NCBI GenBank assembly: GCA_951804985.1
Contig: OX638131.1
Span: 59,674,351 to 59,738,350 of the forward strand
Reading direction: 5' to 3'
Length of the DNA: 64,000 nt
Source: Dryomyza anilis
Lineage: Eukaryota > Arthropoda > Insecta > Diptera > Dryomyzidae
Part shown: piece by piece, positions 10,500 to 20,515 of the stretch
Layout of the letters: every line of letters starts with the position of its first letter
How positions within the stretch are numbered: the first letter of the stretch is position 1
Program-made: the position numbers and the translations under genes
The notes under the pieces: generated by a model
Databases searched by the model: none
What the model was told of the DNA's origin: nothing
Seen by the model: only the letters and a program-made list of their open reading frames with translations

Positions 10500-10690
10500 T
10501 TAGAAGTTGAAGACATAACGTTAGAACAGGATCAGGAGAATATAATAATTGAAGGACACAAGAGAGCGCATAGAAATAGCAAAGAAATTAAAGCGAAAAT
10601 TCTAGAAAAATATTATTTCCCACAAATGCAAAGAAAAATAGATAATGTTGTAAAACAGTCCAGCATTTGCAAAGAACACATATACGTTAC
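10500..10690 (+). pseudogene. Errantivirus integrase zinc-binding domain remnant
   Basis: In translation the segment reads as an integrase HHCC domain: IIEGHKRAHRNSKEI gives the two His, and SSICKEHIY is the degraded CX2C part (first Cys changed to Ser). After about 10690 the catalytic core is absent and the sequence passes quickly to env-like sequence, so a deletion removed most of the integrase. Confidence 0.7.
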
Positions 10691-10839
10691 CAAAAAGAAA
10701 TAGTTAAAGAAAATAGGTCAAAAATTATTATTACTTTGTCAGGGCGAAAAGTTAACAAAGAATACATTAAGAACTACGCTATATTATCAGGATATGCATC
10801 ACTTCCAGCTTTGCGGAAGTACAAATTCTGGAATATACA

Positions 10840-11150
10840 AACTCTCAGGTTATCTCATTTAATACGGGAACGACGAAATTACAAACAGGTGTTTTTAAAC
10901 TCATACACATCGTCGATATAGAGGTTTATGTAAATATACTAAAGGATTTAAATAATACAGTAAATACCAAAATCAACAATAGTAAGGCAGAATTGCCTTT
11001 CCTACACAATAAAATATCCCAGATCCAATCTCACATTAATCGACTGAAACCCACTATCAGGCGGAAAAGATTAATTAATATGATCGTTAACGCTTGGAAG
11101 CGGATTTCGGGTAATCTCGACCATCAAGATTTTTATATTATATAATATGA
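10840..11150 (+). pseudogene. Errantivirus env remnant, part with furin-like site
   Basis: A broken stretch matching insect errantivirus env proteins, the baculovirus-F-like membrane fusion family. A helix-like segment with NNTVNTKINNS is followed by a dibasic RRKR, the expected site of proprotein cleavage, then a hydrophobic segment. Frame breaks and a stop near 11145 end it. Confidence 0.65.
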
Positions 11151-11385
11151 AATTAATTTTAATTTATAGTAAGCATTGCAATAACAAATGAAAAAATGTA
11201 TATTTCAAAATTATTAAAGCCAATAAAAAAGGCGAAATTTTTAATAAAATTATTTATGAAAAAATTGTAATTTGTGAAAAATTAATTTACGGAATTATTG
11301 GAAATTGCTAAACTTATAATGACTTGACAATATGTAAGAAATAAGATGTTATAGATATAAGTAAAACCCTATGTATTCCAAATCT

Positions 11386-11815
11386 GCTAGTAAGCCAACC
11401 AGCCAGCTGTGCCAAAGTTAATAATCTACATGTTCCGACGGTCGAAAGCAGCGTCCCAGGTGTCCTCTTACTGCACAAATTTAATGGCACCATTGATATA
11501 AACCAGGAAGTGGTCAATCAATACACTAATGTAACTATAACAGCAGAAAATCAAACGTATCTTTTCAATGAGGAAATCAGCTACAAACCATTACCAGCGA
11601 TCCTGCAACCAGCATCAACGTTGGAAGAATTTGAAGAAATTTTAACTATGGAAATTATAAAGGAGCTTCACATCATCAACACGAAACATATTAAAAAGTT
11701 AAGCATTGAAAATCAAAGGAATTTCATAATCGATATTGAATTATCAACCTTACCAATTATTGCAACAATAGCAATCATTACATTTCTTCTAAAAAAAGGA
11801 ACAAAAATAGTTTAA
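11386..11815 (+). pseudogene. Errantivirus env remnant, C-terminal part with membrane anchor
   Basis: The ORF at 11510-11815 (101 residues) and about 120 bp before it read as the C-terminal part of an errantivirus env. Potential N-glycosylation sites (NVTI, NQTY) are followed near the end by a hydrophobic span (LPIIATIAIITFLL) and a short basic tail (KKGTK), as expected for a type I membrane protein anchor. The middle of env between about 11150 and 11386 is missing or unrecognisable. Confidence 0.65.
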
Positions 11816-11938
11816 ATTACAAATATCATAGAAATCCTGAACTATCAACAATAACACCCTCAGAAATAAGACCTCCAAAACTAGCAAGGATAGACCAGAT
11901 ATCTTTTTATCCAACGAACGTTCGAATTTAAGGATGGA

Positions 11939-12227
11939 GGAGTTAACAACATAAATATTTAAACGTTTCTCAACGGAATTGCTGACGATGCGTCTATGGT
12001 TACATGCGCATCCGCTGTGTTACCCAAGACGCGTGGTGCGCAACTCAGCAGTCACATTGTGAGAATTTGCTACTAAGCAGTTTTATGGTAGGCTAGGCTT
12101 TAAGCTAAGTTAAGAACATTTTATTTGTCAGTCTTAAGTTTGAAACCAATAAAGTAAGACATCAGGGCATGAGCTCTGATTGTCTTTTTTAAAAATAAAA
12201 ATAAATGTAAAAAGTTAAACTAATTAA
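11939..12227 (+). repeat. Errantivirus 3' LTR (partial borders)
   Basis: Follows a purine tract (ggatggagg) and opens with AGTTAACAAC. A polyadenylation signal AATAAA lies at about 12150. The far end is not sharp: the hAT fragment begins at about 12228. There is no 5' LTR in the window to compare with. Confidence 0.6.
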
Positions 12228-12424
12228 CTTATATTTGGATACCCAACATGAAAACAGATGCATTTGAATATATGAGTTCTGTTTGAGCCTTAAGCATTAT
12301 AAATGTTTATTATTCAAACATAGATATGGTTATTTTATGCCTTTGCTATCATTTTTTTAAATCCCGGGATCCTGGAATAAAATTTTTTTCGGGATTGAAA
12401 AATAGTCGGGGATTGACATCCCTA
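12228..12424. mobile_element. hAT element fragment (right end only)
   Basis: About 200 bp matching 51390-51599 of the complete hAT copy at 50073-51599, including aacagatgcatttgaatata, the CCCGGGAT block and the terminal GGGATTGACATCCCTA. The left half is missing. It separates the errantivirus LTR from the copia remnant and probably truncated one or both. Confidence 0.85.
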
Positions 12425-12448
12425 CTGACCACAGGCAGCCCTTATCGA

Positions 12449-12715
12449 CTAGCCGTGATTTAAAACGCTGCCATCCTTGTCGCGCTTAACTGCAAATACC
12501 CACTTGCAGCCAACAACTTTATGGCCATGCGGCAAATCCACCAAGCTCCAGGTATTATTTTTCACAAGCGCTGCATACTCCTTTTCCGTCGATGATTTCC
12601 ATTCGTTCACATATCTGCGCCGAGCGCCTCGTATACGCTGCTTAGAGTCGCCAACGAATCTTCTCTTAGCCCGTTCAATATATTGTATTGTTTTCGCGGA
12701 CGTCCTCTCACACAA
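12449..12715 (-). pseudogene. Copia RT, N-terminal part
   Basis: Shows EWKSSTEKEYAALVKNNTW and KVVGCKWVFAVKRDKDG, the start of copia-type RT (RVT_2). The catalytic boxes further on are missing because the element ends here. Confidence 0.9.
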
Positions 12716-13151
12716 GTACGCAGCAATCTCAGTCGTCCTGGTCCAATCACAACATAATTAGCGCCATATTCATCTTGGTCATCTAGCGGAGAATCAGCAT
12801 CGAGTTCAGCAGCCTCACTAACATGACCTTCACTAACAGCTGCCTCATGTACAGCACCCTCACTACCACTAGAAGCCTCGTCACCACAATTAGCCTCATC
12901 ACCACCAGAAGCCTCATCACCACCAGCAGCCTTATCCAGCAAGGCACGCTCCAAGTTTTCGTTTTCAAACTCAATCGTATTCGTATGCTGTTGCTCAATA
13001 AATATAACGTGATGACTTTATTGTTTTGGGAATTGAACAAACAATATCCTTTGGTCACCTCGGAATACCCGATCATGATGTATGTTCCCTTTGGACTGAA
13101 GTTATTTGTATGCTTTTTATCTAAAGCAATTGCTGTTGCGCCATACCTCAT
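12607..13151 (-). pseudogene. Copia integrase C-terminal region with degenerate tandem repeat linker
   Basis: Two overlapping frames. 12783-13151 begins with the copia integrase C-terminal motif (NNFSPKGTYIMIGYSE...KGYCLF). 12607-12954 encodes an acidic linker with a short repeat (GGDEASGGDEANCGDEAS) written by a near-tandem 15-18 bp unit at about 12830-12940, leading toward RT. A frame change separates them. Confidence 0.75.
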
Positions 13152-13425
13152 GCGGTGTTTTATCGGCGAGAATATTTGTTACTGTTCTGTTGCGCAGGTA
13201 TGCTACAGTTTTCACTGCCTCCGCCCAAAAAGATTCGCCGAGCTGCAGGTGACGTAACATAGACCTAGCCATTTCCACTAGCGTCCTGTTGGCTCTCTCT
13301 ACGACGCCGTTCTGCTGCGGCGTGTATGGCACCGTCAATTGTCTTTTTATGCCATTTTCTTCAAAAAAATTTCGAGGACACCAGCCATATGTTCGCGATC
13401 GTTATCGCTTCTTATTGATTTGATT
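13117..13425 (-). pseudogene. Copia integrase catalytic core, distal part
   Basis: TPQQNGVVERANRTLVEMAR carries the catalytic Glu. Upstream, in another frame at about 13385-13425, IRSDNDREH marks the second Asp (normally SDNGREY-like, so one Gly is changed). The first Asp region between about 13430 and 13500 is degraded. Confidence 0.85.
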
Positions 13426-13498
13426 TTACGGCCACTTTGCTTTTCAGCCATGTCTTTAAAAGCATCGAACTCATCACTTTTGGCTTTCAAAAAATAAA

Positions 13499-13858
13499 CT
13501 ATAGCAAAATAACGCGAACCACAAGCAAATCCTTTGCGCGCGATTCCGATGCTTGTAGAAATGGTTTAATGCTAATTTTACTTTTTTCACAAGTTTCACA
13601 CACGATCTGATTCGGTATTTCACCAAGCTTCAACCTGTACACACTTTGTTTGTTAGACATTTCTTTTAAACAATTAAAGCTTACATGTCCATACCGATTA
13701 TGCCATTTAATCGCGTTATCAATCGAAGCTGGCTGCACCGTTGCATTAAAACACTTATCATGCACATGTTCGTATAGAAACAATCCACTGTTAATTTTAA
13801 TTTCAACACAATTGCGTCCGAACAACACCGAATGTCGACTATCGATTGCTTTACTCAC
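13499..13858 (-). pseudogene. Copia Gag-pre-integrase domain
   Basis: 119 residues with the HNRYGHVSFNCLKEM motif and CETCEKSKISIKPF, which together form the His/Cys zinc-binding region at the front of copia integrases (GAG_pre-integrs). It fits between protease upstream and integrase core downstream. Confidence 0.88.
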
Positions 13859-14175
13859 AGAAACAAAATTGCTTTGTAGTTTTGGTGCATATAAAACTTT
13901 TTCAATGTTATCATAGTGCCTTCGACGTCGTTACGGCCGACCTCGTAAATCGACTTGTTGCCAGTAGCGCCACTGTCTACGCACCACATATGTTTCGCAA
14001 TTTGTGAGTGTGTTGCAGCTAGAGCCATAAAACAAAAATGCTCTACGTTACTACTATTGCTGTCTCCCTTATCCTCCGACTTGTTTGGTCCTCTACAGTT
14101 CACAGCGATGTGTCCGCGCCGACCACCTTTTTTGTGACCCTTATTGTTGTTATTGTTGAAGTTGCCTTTGCGCAC
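13855..14175 (-). pseudogene. Copia zinc-knuckle remnant and protease start
   Basis: A basic Asn/Lys/Gly-rich stretch with GHIAVNCRG, the second half of a CCHC knuckle, is followed by HMWCVDSGATGNKS, where DSGAT is the aspartic protease active site with its catalytic Asp intact. The C-terminal part leaves the protease frame. Confidence 0.85.
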
Positions 14176-14294
14176 ACTGTTAGCAACGCCTGCGTTGTTT
14201 CGCTTTGCTTTCGATTTGCACTCGAACTCGCGCGAGCCTGCATTAATGTTTCCGTTGAATTTTCAAATTTTTCATCGCTTGCTTGGTGCCGCGC

Positions 14295-14543
14295 TCATTC
14301 TTCAAGGAATTTCACTTTTAGACTGTTGAACGTATGCAATTCGTCCAGCGTTTCCATTGCTACCACAAAATTTTCAAAATTTTTGGACAATGATAGCAGT
14401 ATTATTACCAAAATCTCGTCAGGCAACGAAACGTCTATTTCAGACAGACCTTCCGTAATTTTACAAAATTCATTTGAGAAACGTCTCATATGATTTGAGA
14501 CTGAGGTATAAGGCAGACTGAGGTATAAAAGTTTTTTAAACAA
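14295..14543 (-). pseudogene. Copia Gag fragment (UBN2-like)
   Basis: 82 residues with VSNHMRRFSNEFCKITEGLSEIDVSLPDE, the helical segment seen in copia Gag proteins, then LLSLSKNFENFVVAMETLDELHTFNSL. More Gag sequence continues toward 14810 in broken frames; a probable start (ATG at about 14811, MSAFFQIEKL) is visible. Confidence 0.8.
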
Positions 14544-14929
14544 TAGTAATTTTCACGCAGGCCCTTTTGGCTGATGAATATCGCGGAGCTTATTCCACGC
14601 TTGCATTGAAATCACACAGTTCTTCACATGATTGATTTGTGTTTTGTTCACACATAACATTAATGCCGCTAGGGCTTTTTCGTCTTTATCATCGAATGCA
14701 ATTTTCTCTGCTGTTCTTGACTGCTCATTTATTTATTAAACGGCCCACAAATCTGACCACGGCGCGTAGTTCGAATCGTCCAATTTTTCTATTTGAAAAA
14801 ACGCACTCATTTTAACAAATATATGTTTATTGTTTTTCGACACATGAAGTTTGAAGAATTGCGAACGAAAGTTTGGATACACCAAAAAAACACTTAAACA
14901 CAAAATTAACTAATTAACAGCACGACGTG

Positions 14930-14949
14930 CGGCCTGGGCCCATAAACTG
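14930..14949 (-). other. Copia primer-binding site
   Basis: The minus strand reads TTTATGGGCCCAGG directly after CAACA. The copia family primes from an internal fragment of initiator tRNA-Met and has the core TTATGGGCCCAG here. This fixes the 5' LTR/leader border of the copia remnant. Confidence 0.75.
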
Positions 14950-15355
14950 TTGAGATCTTAATTGAACTGGTATTAAAAAATGAACAGCTTATGATAAAGG
15001 ACAAAGAAGCAAGAAAATGACACACAAAGCAAAAAAAAAGAGAAGAGGACGAAGAGTTTCCAGATTAATAAATACGAGAGTGTTGCATATTTCTGACCGG
15101 TATATATACATATATAATACAGCAGAAATCTTCATTGAACACTTACTGTGAAGTTGTGATGCAATAGCTGTGCGTCATTTTTCCTGGTAGATTTGGTTAA
15201 AATTTAATATTTTAACATATTTTATAATTCATTTATGTATTAAAATTTAATACAAATTATATTAAAATCAGTAATTTGTAACAAACAGTATTACATTTTA
15301 TTTCATTGTATTAAACTTTAATATAAACTGTATCAAATAGTTTTTTTTAATATAC

Positions 15356-15861
15356 TGTTACGACAAGAGGTAATTTGCTTCACTGTGCAAGAGTACGCAA
15401 GACAATTCAGCACACTAAGCAATGTGTTAGAAAGAGACGGAAGATCATTTAGCGTAATGAGGCATTGTGCGAAAAACAGATAGAAGACCAGCGCATTGAA
15501 AACACATAAGCGCGAATGAGATGCCATTAACGAAACGAGTAGAATATTCTCGAAATATGTCGAAGCTTGTCGAAACGTGTCGAACTGATGCATGCAGTAT
15601 ATAAAGGCGACGTATCTGAGGCACAGCACTTCAGTAGTGATTGAAAAGTGGTCGAGTGCGTCTCTTGTGAGAACAATATCAAGTTGAATAGTGAACATGC
15701 AGCAGTTGTTAGAATTTGTAATTAGTAAAGTTGTTTATTAAAGTGAATTAATAAAGTTATTTGTTATAATTTAAACCAAATATAAGAGTGGTTTTATTTA
15801 TTAGACAATACAGAGATACGAACTTGTAGGACAGTTTTCGGTAGACTGAATTTTAGTAACA
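15356..15861 (+). repeat. LTR-like block, array unit 1
   Basis: Begins TGTTACGAC and may end GTAACA (6-bp inverted ends), about 506 bp. It holds a TATA-like cagtatataaagg at about 15594-15606, an initiator-like stretch after it, and AATAAAG near 15750. No primer-binding site or pol follows, so this would be a solo LTR. The right border is a guess. Confidence 0.5.
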
Positions 15862-15882
15862 ATAGATTGTATTAATAGTATA

Positions 15883-16170
15883 GCGTCGGTAGCTCAAGTT
15901 TAGGGCGTTGGACTGCGAGCCGAAAGGTCCCAGGTTCAAGCCTGGATGGCTAAGAGCATCTTTTCATAGAAAACATTTTTCTATACCTCTCGGAGGTCAA
16001 TGCCAAACCTACGAGTATAACACATTGCCTATGAAAAGATCTCACCCACCGTTCGGATTCGGCATTAAAACTGTAGGTCCCACCACTTTGAGTACAAATA
16101 TAACACGCACAGCTCAAAATGGTCAGATTTTTTATAGGACTGGAGCGCCAAACTATTATTATTATGTATT
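15883..16170 (+). mobile_element. tRNA-derived SINE, array unit 1
   Basis: The head resembles a tRNA: gcgtcggtagctcaag (A box), then gactgcgagccgaaagg and aggttcaagcctg (B box, about 15930-15942). A roughly 200-bp non-tRNA body follows and the tail is att repeats (ctattattattatg). This is the usual SINE layout with an internal RNA polymerase III promoter. It has no coding capacity and depends on a LINE partner. Confidence 0.85.
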
Positions 16171-16562
16171 AATAGTTTCACTCTTTTTCTCCAATGAATA
16201 TATTAGAAATTATTTTAGAATTTAATACAACTTCAGAATTCTAATTTATGTTAATACTTGACATGGATTATATTTAAATACATTTCTGATGAGGCCAAAT
16301 TTAATTAAAATTTACTCCAAAATTTCTAACCGTGCATTGTCCAACAATTAAAATTTTGACGTTTAAAATTATTTTTTGAACGTCCGGTGGGCGAGAAATG
16401 TGGTGTTTCGATGAGTCTCGATTGAACTTGAATTCAACATGTCCGAAATCCGATAAAATTGTTGTGCTCGTCCATTTTGTTTTAAATTTACTTTGGTTAT
16501 AAGGTTTTTAAATATATCCACTTTATTTTTTATGTTTGTCTTACGAAAATATTAACTTTTTT

Positions 16563-17279
16563 ATACCCTACACTAAGAGTGAAAGGGTATATTCAGTTTG
16601 GTACGCCGTTTGTAACACCCAGAAGGAAGCATCTCCGGTATGGAAAAGTATATATATTCTTGATCAGCATGACCTCCTGAGTCGATTTAGCGTCCGTCTG
16701 TCCGTCTGTCTGTCCGTCTGTCTGTCTGTCTGTCTGTCTGTTGAAATCCCGACTACTTTTAAAATTGAAGTGCTAGATAAATGAAACTTAAAACTTAGAT
16801 TACTTATATACCTACGCTGTATGTGCGAAAAAATTGGCGAGATCGGTCCATTGTGACCTATGATCGGACCACTTATGTTCAAATACCTCATATAAAATGT
16901 ACATATAAAGATCAATTTTTATGTATACGTGCTTAGGTAAACTTTTTTGGTTAAATATATATTGACTCATGCTCAAATACATGATAATACTGTTTTCCGG
17001 CGAAAAGACTTGTGGTTCACAAAAAAAAAAAATCGAAATTCGGTACACCTACCCATTTGTAAATATGGGTATCAAATGAATGGAAATTCTTCAGCGATTG
17101 AGTGTTTGTAGTTATTTTCAGGATTCGTATACCCTGGTGACCTATATTTGAATGGTAACCACACATATGTGTAGGGTATTTATAGTCGGCTTAGAACGAC
17201 TATAATTTTGATAATCCTAACTATCATAATTACACCTACTTTAAAATTGCCCCTGTGATCTAACCTTCCCAACTGGTTT
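16563..17279 (+). mobile_element. Mini-me-like repeat, copy b, with exact insertion borders
   Basis: 717 bp starting ataccctacactaag and ending cttcccaactggttt. Array unit 2 has the empty site (ttaacttttttaaattg at 20320-20336), so the borders are known to within the few T's shared by target and element. The GTCY tract is at about 16692-16742. It has no coding sequence. Confidence 0.9.
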
Positions 17280-17399
17280 AAATTGAATTCTTATTTAATT
17301 TATTTATTTTATTTGACACTTTAACGTAGATGATGTTATATTTTTCACAAATTTTAATATTAAAATCATATCGATTTTTTATCTAAAATAAATTGAAAT

Positions 17400-17820
17400 A
17401 AATATCTAAAAAAAAATTGAAGAATTTGCACAAGAAAAAATGCGACATCTAATCAAAAGCAAGATAAAAACGCAAAAACAATAGCAAGAAACAAAAAGAA
17501 ATAAGCAAGAATTTATAAAAAAAAAATACAGAAAAAAATCCTAAAGTCAAAAAGGAAAAGCGAACATACAAAAGCAAAAACAAAAATAAAAGCAAAAACT
17601 TGATAAAAAAGCAACATCATAATTAAAAAACCAAAAATTCAAAAATGTAAAAGCCAAAACAAAAAAATGTTAACACACAAAAACAAAAACGCAAAAGTAA
17701 AGAAACAAAACAAAAAAACCCGAAAGAAGCAAAAATACATAAAAAGACAATAAATTTAAAAACAAAATAAAAAAATGAAAACACAAAGAATAACTAAAAG
17801 ACAAATGATAAATAAAAACC
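17400..17820 (+). repeat. A-rich low-complexity block (caaaaa/gcaaaa repeats)
   Basis: Strongly purine-biased sequence. Shorter versions recur at 20620-20820, 23970-24150 and 27305-27485 in the other array units. Lys-rich ORFs on one strand and Phe-rich ORFs on the other are products of this composition. Confidence 0.8.
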
Positions 17821-18420
17821 AGTTTCAGCGTCCATGTATTCGTGCCGCGTAACAGTCGTTAGCTCGCTGCTGTAAAGTGCGAAACACGAGCTAACACTTT
17901 AAGAACTTCAATCGTCCAACCGAGCTGAGCATGCAGCATCTTATCGCTGCTCGATATTCTGTTAAATGATGCGCTCGAAATGTACAGCACTCCTACATTT
18001 CGAGTGGCTGGGAATTGGTCATTTTTAAATCATTTCGTTTGCAATAGTTCTTTTGTTGTTATTTGCTTTTATTCTTGTTTATTATTTAATTTTATGAAAT
18101 TTATGAATTTTATGAATATAGAACATTAAATATGCATTTAAAAAAAGTTTACAAAAAGAGCGAGTCAACTGAGCGGTCGAAATGTTGTGGTGCTCGGAGT
18201 AGCGCGCTAGCGTCCCAACTCGAAACTCTGTAGACCGAGCAGTTGTGTTTGTTTGCGGCTCAACATAAATTGAATTCGGCGAAAAACAACAGCGCTCGAA
18301 GGTCAAAGCGATCGCGCTGTTGTCTACGATGCGCGGTTTGTTTACAGTTCGGAAAAAATATGTTGTCACTCGTTTGTTGTTGAGAGAGTTAGTTTTGAGC
18401 TTTTTTGCGTACTCTTGAGC
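17821..18420. repeat. GC-richer conserved block, array unit 1; function unknown
   Basis: About 600 bp from gtttcagcgtccatgt to gagcgagctttccg, clearly richer in GC than its surroundings. It is kept in all four units (also 20831-21440, 24168-24777, 27504-28113). It has CG-containing words such as gcgctcgaa and an internal 12-bp inverted pair (ctcgaaatgtac / acatttcgag at about 17966-18004). I recognise no protein or RNA in it. It may be an LTR or promoter of another element. Confidence 0.5.
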
Positions 18421-19099
18421 GAGCTTTCCGAAGCCTAATAAAAACCAAAGACTGAAAATAAAATTTAAGAAAAGAAATAAAAAAAATAAAAAAATTCAAC
18501 AAAAAACCATGCCCCATTTCCATTAAGAACAATTTTCTCTAACGCTTAAACTCCATCTCTAAAAAACTAAAATAATTTTAGAGAAAATAAGCAATATTTG
18601 CGATTCAGACATTTAATATTTCTCCTAATTTTATTTGTTTAATATAAGTATTTTGAGAGTGATAGAAAACTAAACGAAACAAATGATTTCACATTTCCCT
18701 CTCATATGTATGCTTATTTTAGGCCAAAATTGAGATTCTAAAATATTTATAAGCGAAATTTCTTCCGCTTAATATTTATTTTTTGGAGTAAATATGTTTA
18801 TGCGCTTAAATTATTTACACGGTTAAAAATCATTAACTATAATAACTAACAAACTAACTAATACAGCAGAAATCTACATGAACAATTACTGTAAAAATGT
18901 GATGCAATGGCTGTGCGTCATTTTTCCTAGTAGATTTGGTTAAAATTTAATATTTTAACATATTTTATAATTAATTCATGTATTAAAATTTAATACAAAT
19001 TATATTAAAATCAGTAATTTGTAACAAACAGTATTACATTTTATTTCATTGTATTAAACTTTAATATAAACTGTACCAAATAGTTTTTTTTTAATATAC

Positions 19100-19607
19100 T
19101 GTTACGACAAGAGGTAATTTGCTTCACTGTGCAAGAGTACGCAAGACAATTCAGCACACTAAGCAATGTGTTAGAAAGAGACAAGAGAAAGAGATTTAGC
19201 GTACTGAGGCACTGTGCGAAAAACAGATAGAAGACCAGCGCATTAAAAACACATAAGCGCGAATGAGATGCCATTAACGAAACGAGTAGAATATTCTCGA
19301 AATATGTCGAAGCTTGTCGAAACGTGTCGAACTGATGCATGCAGTATATAACGACGCCGTATCTGAGGCACAGCACTTCAGTAGTGATTGAAAAGTGGTC
19401 GAGTGCGTCTCGTGTGAGAACAATATCAAGTTAAATAGTGAACATGCAGCAGTTGTTAGAATTTGTAATTAGTATAGTTGTTTATTAAAGTGAATTAATA
19501 AAGTTATTTGTTATAATTTAAACCAAATATATGAGTGGTTTTATTTTGTAGACAATACAGAGATACGAACTTGTAGGACAGTTTTCGGTAGACTGAATTT
19601 TAGTGAC
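19100..19607 (+). repeat. LTR-like block, array unit 2
   Basis: Second full copy of the LTR-like block, with the same TATA-like and AATAAA features; the possible right end is degraded (gtgaca instead of gtaaca). It differs from the first copy by scattered substitutions. Confidence 0.5.
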
Positions 19608-19629
19608 AATAGATTGTATTAATAATGTA

Positions 19630-19925
19630 GCGTCGGTAGCTCAAGGTTAGTGCGTTGGACTGCGAGCCGAAAGGTCCCAGGTTCAAGCCTGGATGGCTAA
19701 GAGCATCTTTTCATAGAAAACATTTTTCTATACCTCTCGGCGGTCAATGCCAAACCTACGAGTATAACACATTGCCTATGAAAAGATCTCACCCACCGTT
19801 CGGATTCGGCATTAAACTGTAGGTCCCACCACTTTGAGTACAAATATAACAGGTACAGCTCAAAATGGTCAGAGAGCTCGGCCTAATTTTTTATAGGACT
19901 GGAGCGCCAAACTATTATTATTATG
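19630..19925 (+). mobile_element. tRNA-derived SINE, array unit 2
   Basis: Same SINE as at 15883, with a better A box (tagctcaaggttagtgcg) and the same B box (ggttcaagcctg, about 19679-19690), ending in attattattatg. It includes a gagagctcggcc segment that is missing from the unit-1 copy. Confidence 0.85.
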
Positions 19926-20412
19926 TATTAATAGTTTCACTCTTTTTCTCCAATGAATATATTATAAATTATTTTAGAATTTAATACAACTTCAGAATAC
20001 TAATTTATGTTAATACTTGACATGGATTATATTTAAATACATTTCTGATGAGGCCAAATTTAATTAAAATTTAGTCCAAAATTTCTAACCGTGTATTGTC
20101 CAACAACTAAAATTTTGACGTTTAAAATTATTTTTTGAACGTCCGGTGGGCGAGAAATGTGGTGTTTCGATGAGTCTCGATTGAACTTGAATTCAACATG
20201 TCCAAAATCCGATAAAATTGTTGTGCTCGTCCATTTTTTTTTAAATTTACTTTGGTTATAAGGTTTTAAAACATATCCACTTTATTTTTTATGTGTGTCT
20301 TACGAAAATATTAACTTTTTTAAATTGAATTCTTATTTAATTTATTTATTTTATTTGACACTTTAATAGATGATGCTATATTTTTCACAAATTTTAATAT
20401 TAAAATCATATC

Positions 20413-20515
20413 GATTTTTTTATCTACAATAATTTTTAAATCAAATCGCAAGCTGCAGTTCTTATTTGCTAGCGATATCGACATTTGTCGTTAAAAAGTT
20501 ACAAATCGCGCTACA
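20413..20515. repeat. Degenerate half of a TIR MITE (same family as 53695-53846)
   Basis: Reads cgatatcgacatttgtcgtt and aaagttacaaatcgcgc, matching the right end of the MITE at 53695-53846 with changes. It is repeated in array units 3 and 4 (about 23780-23870, 27115-27205) and absent from unit 1. Confidence 0.55.

Larger units (their letters stand above)
8560..12227 (+). mobile_element. Errantivirus (insect Ty3/gypsy endogenous retrovirus) remnant: pol, env, 3' LTR
   Basis: The order is RT, RNase H, integrase zinc domain, env remnant, polypurine tract, LTR. RT and RNase H resemble the 17.6/297/ZAM group. The 5' LTR, Gag and protease are missing, most of the integrase core is deleted, and the frames are broken in many places. 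A 307-bp MITE sits at 10071-10377. The 3' LTR begins after ggatggagg at about 11939 with AGTTAACAAC, as in errantiviruses, and reaches about 12227, where it meets a hAT fragment. It is an inert fossil. Confidence 0.85.
12449..14953 (-). mobile_element. Ty1/copia LTR retrotransposon, decayed and truncated
   Basis: On the minus strand the order is Gag, zinc knuckle/protease, integrase, reverse transcriptase; integrase before RT is diagnostic of copia. At 14931-14948 the minus strand reads TTATGGGCCCAGG, matching the known copia primer-binding site (internal half of initiator tRNA-Met), next to CAACA, which should be the 5' LTR end at 14949. The element stops within RT at 12449 beside the hAT fragment. 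All frames are broken. Confidence 0.85.

Noticed and set aside
15356..15861. Calling the LTR-like block a definite solo LTR
   Set aside because: TATA-like and AATAAA signals and TGTTAC/GTAACA ends fit, but there is no matching target duplication and the right end is lost in the second copy; listed only as LTR-like.
16536..16784. ORFs with SVCLSVCLSV or DRQTDRQTDR repeats at several mini-me copies
   Set aside because: GTCY microsatellite translated on one or the other strand.
19630..19702. Possible functional tRNA gene
   Set aside because: A and B boxes are present but the acceptor stem does not close, the sequence runs into a SINE body with att tail, and the same head recurs in three places. 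It is a SINE head.
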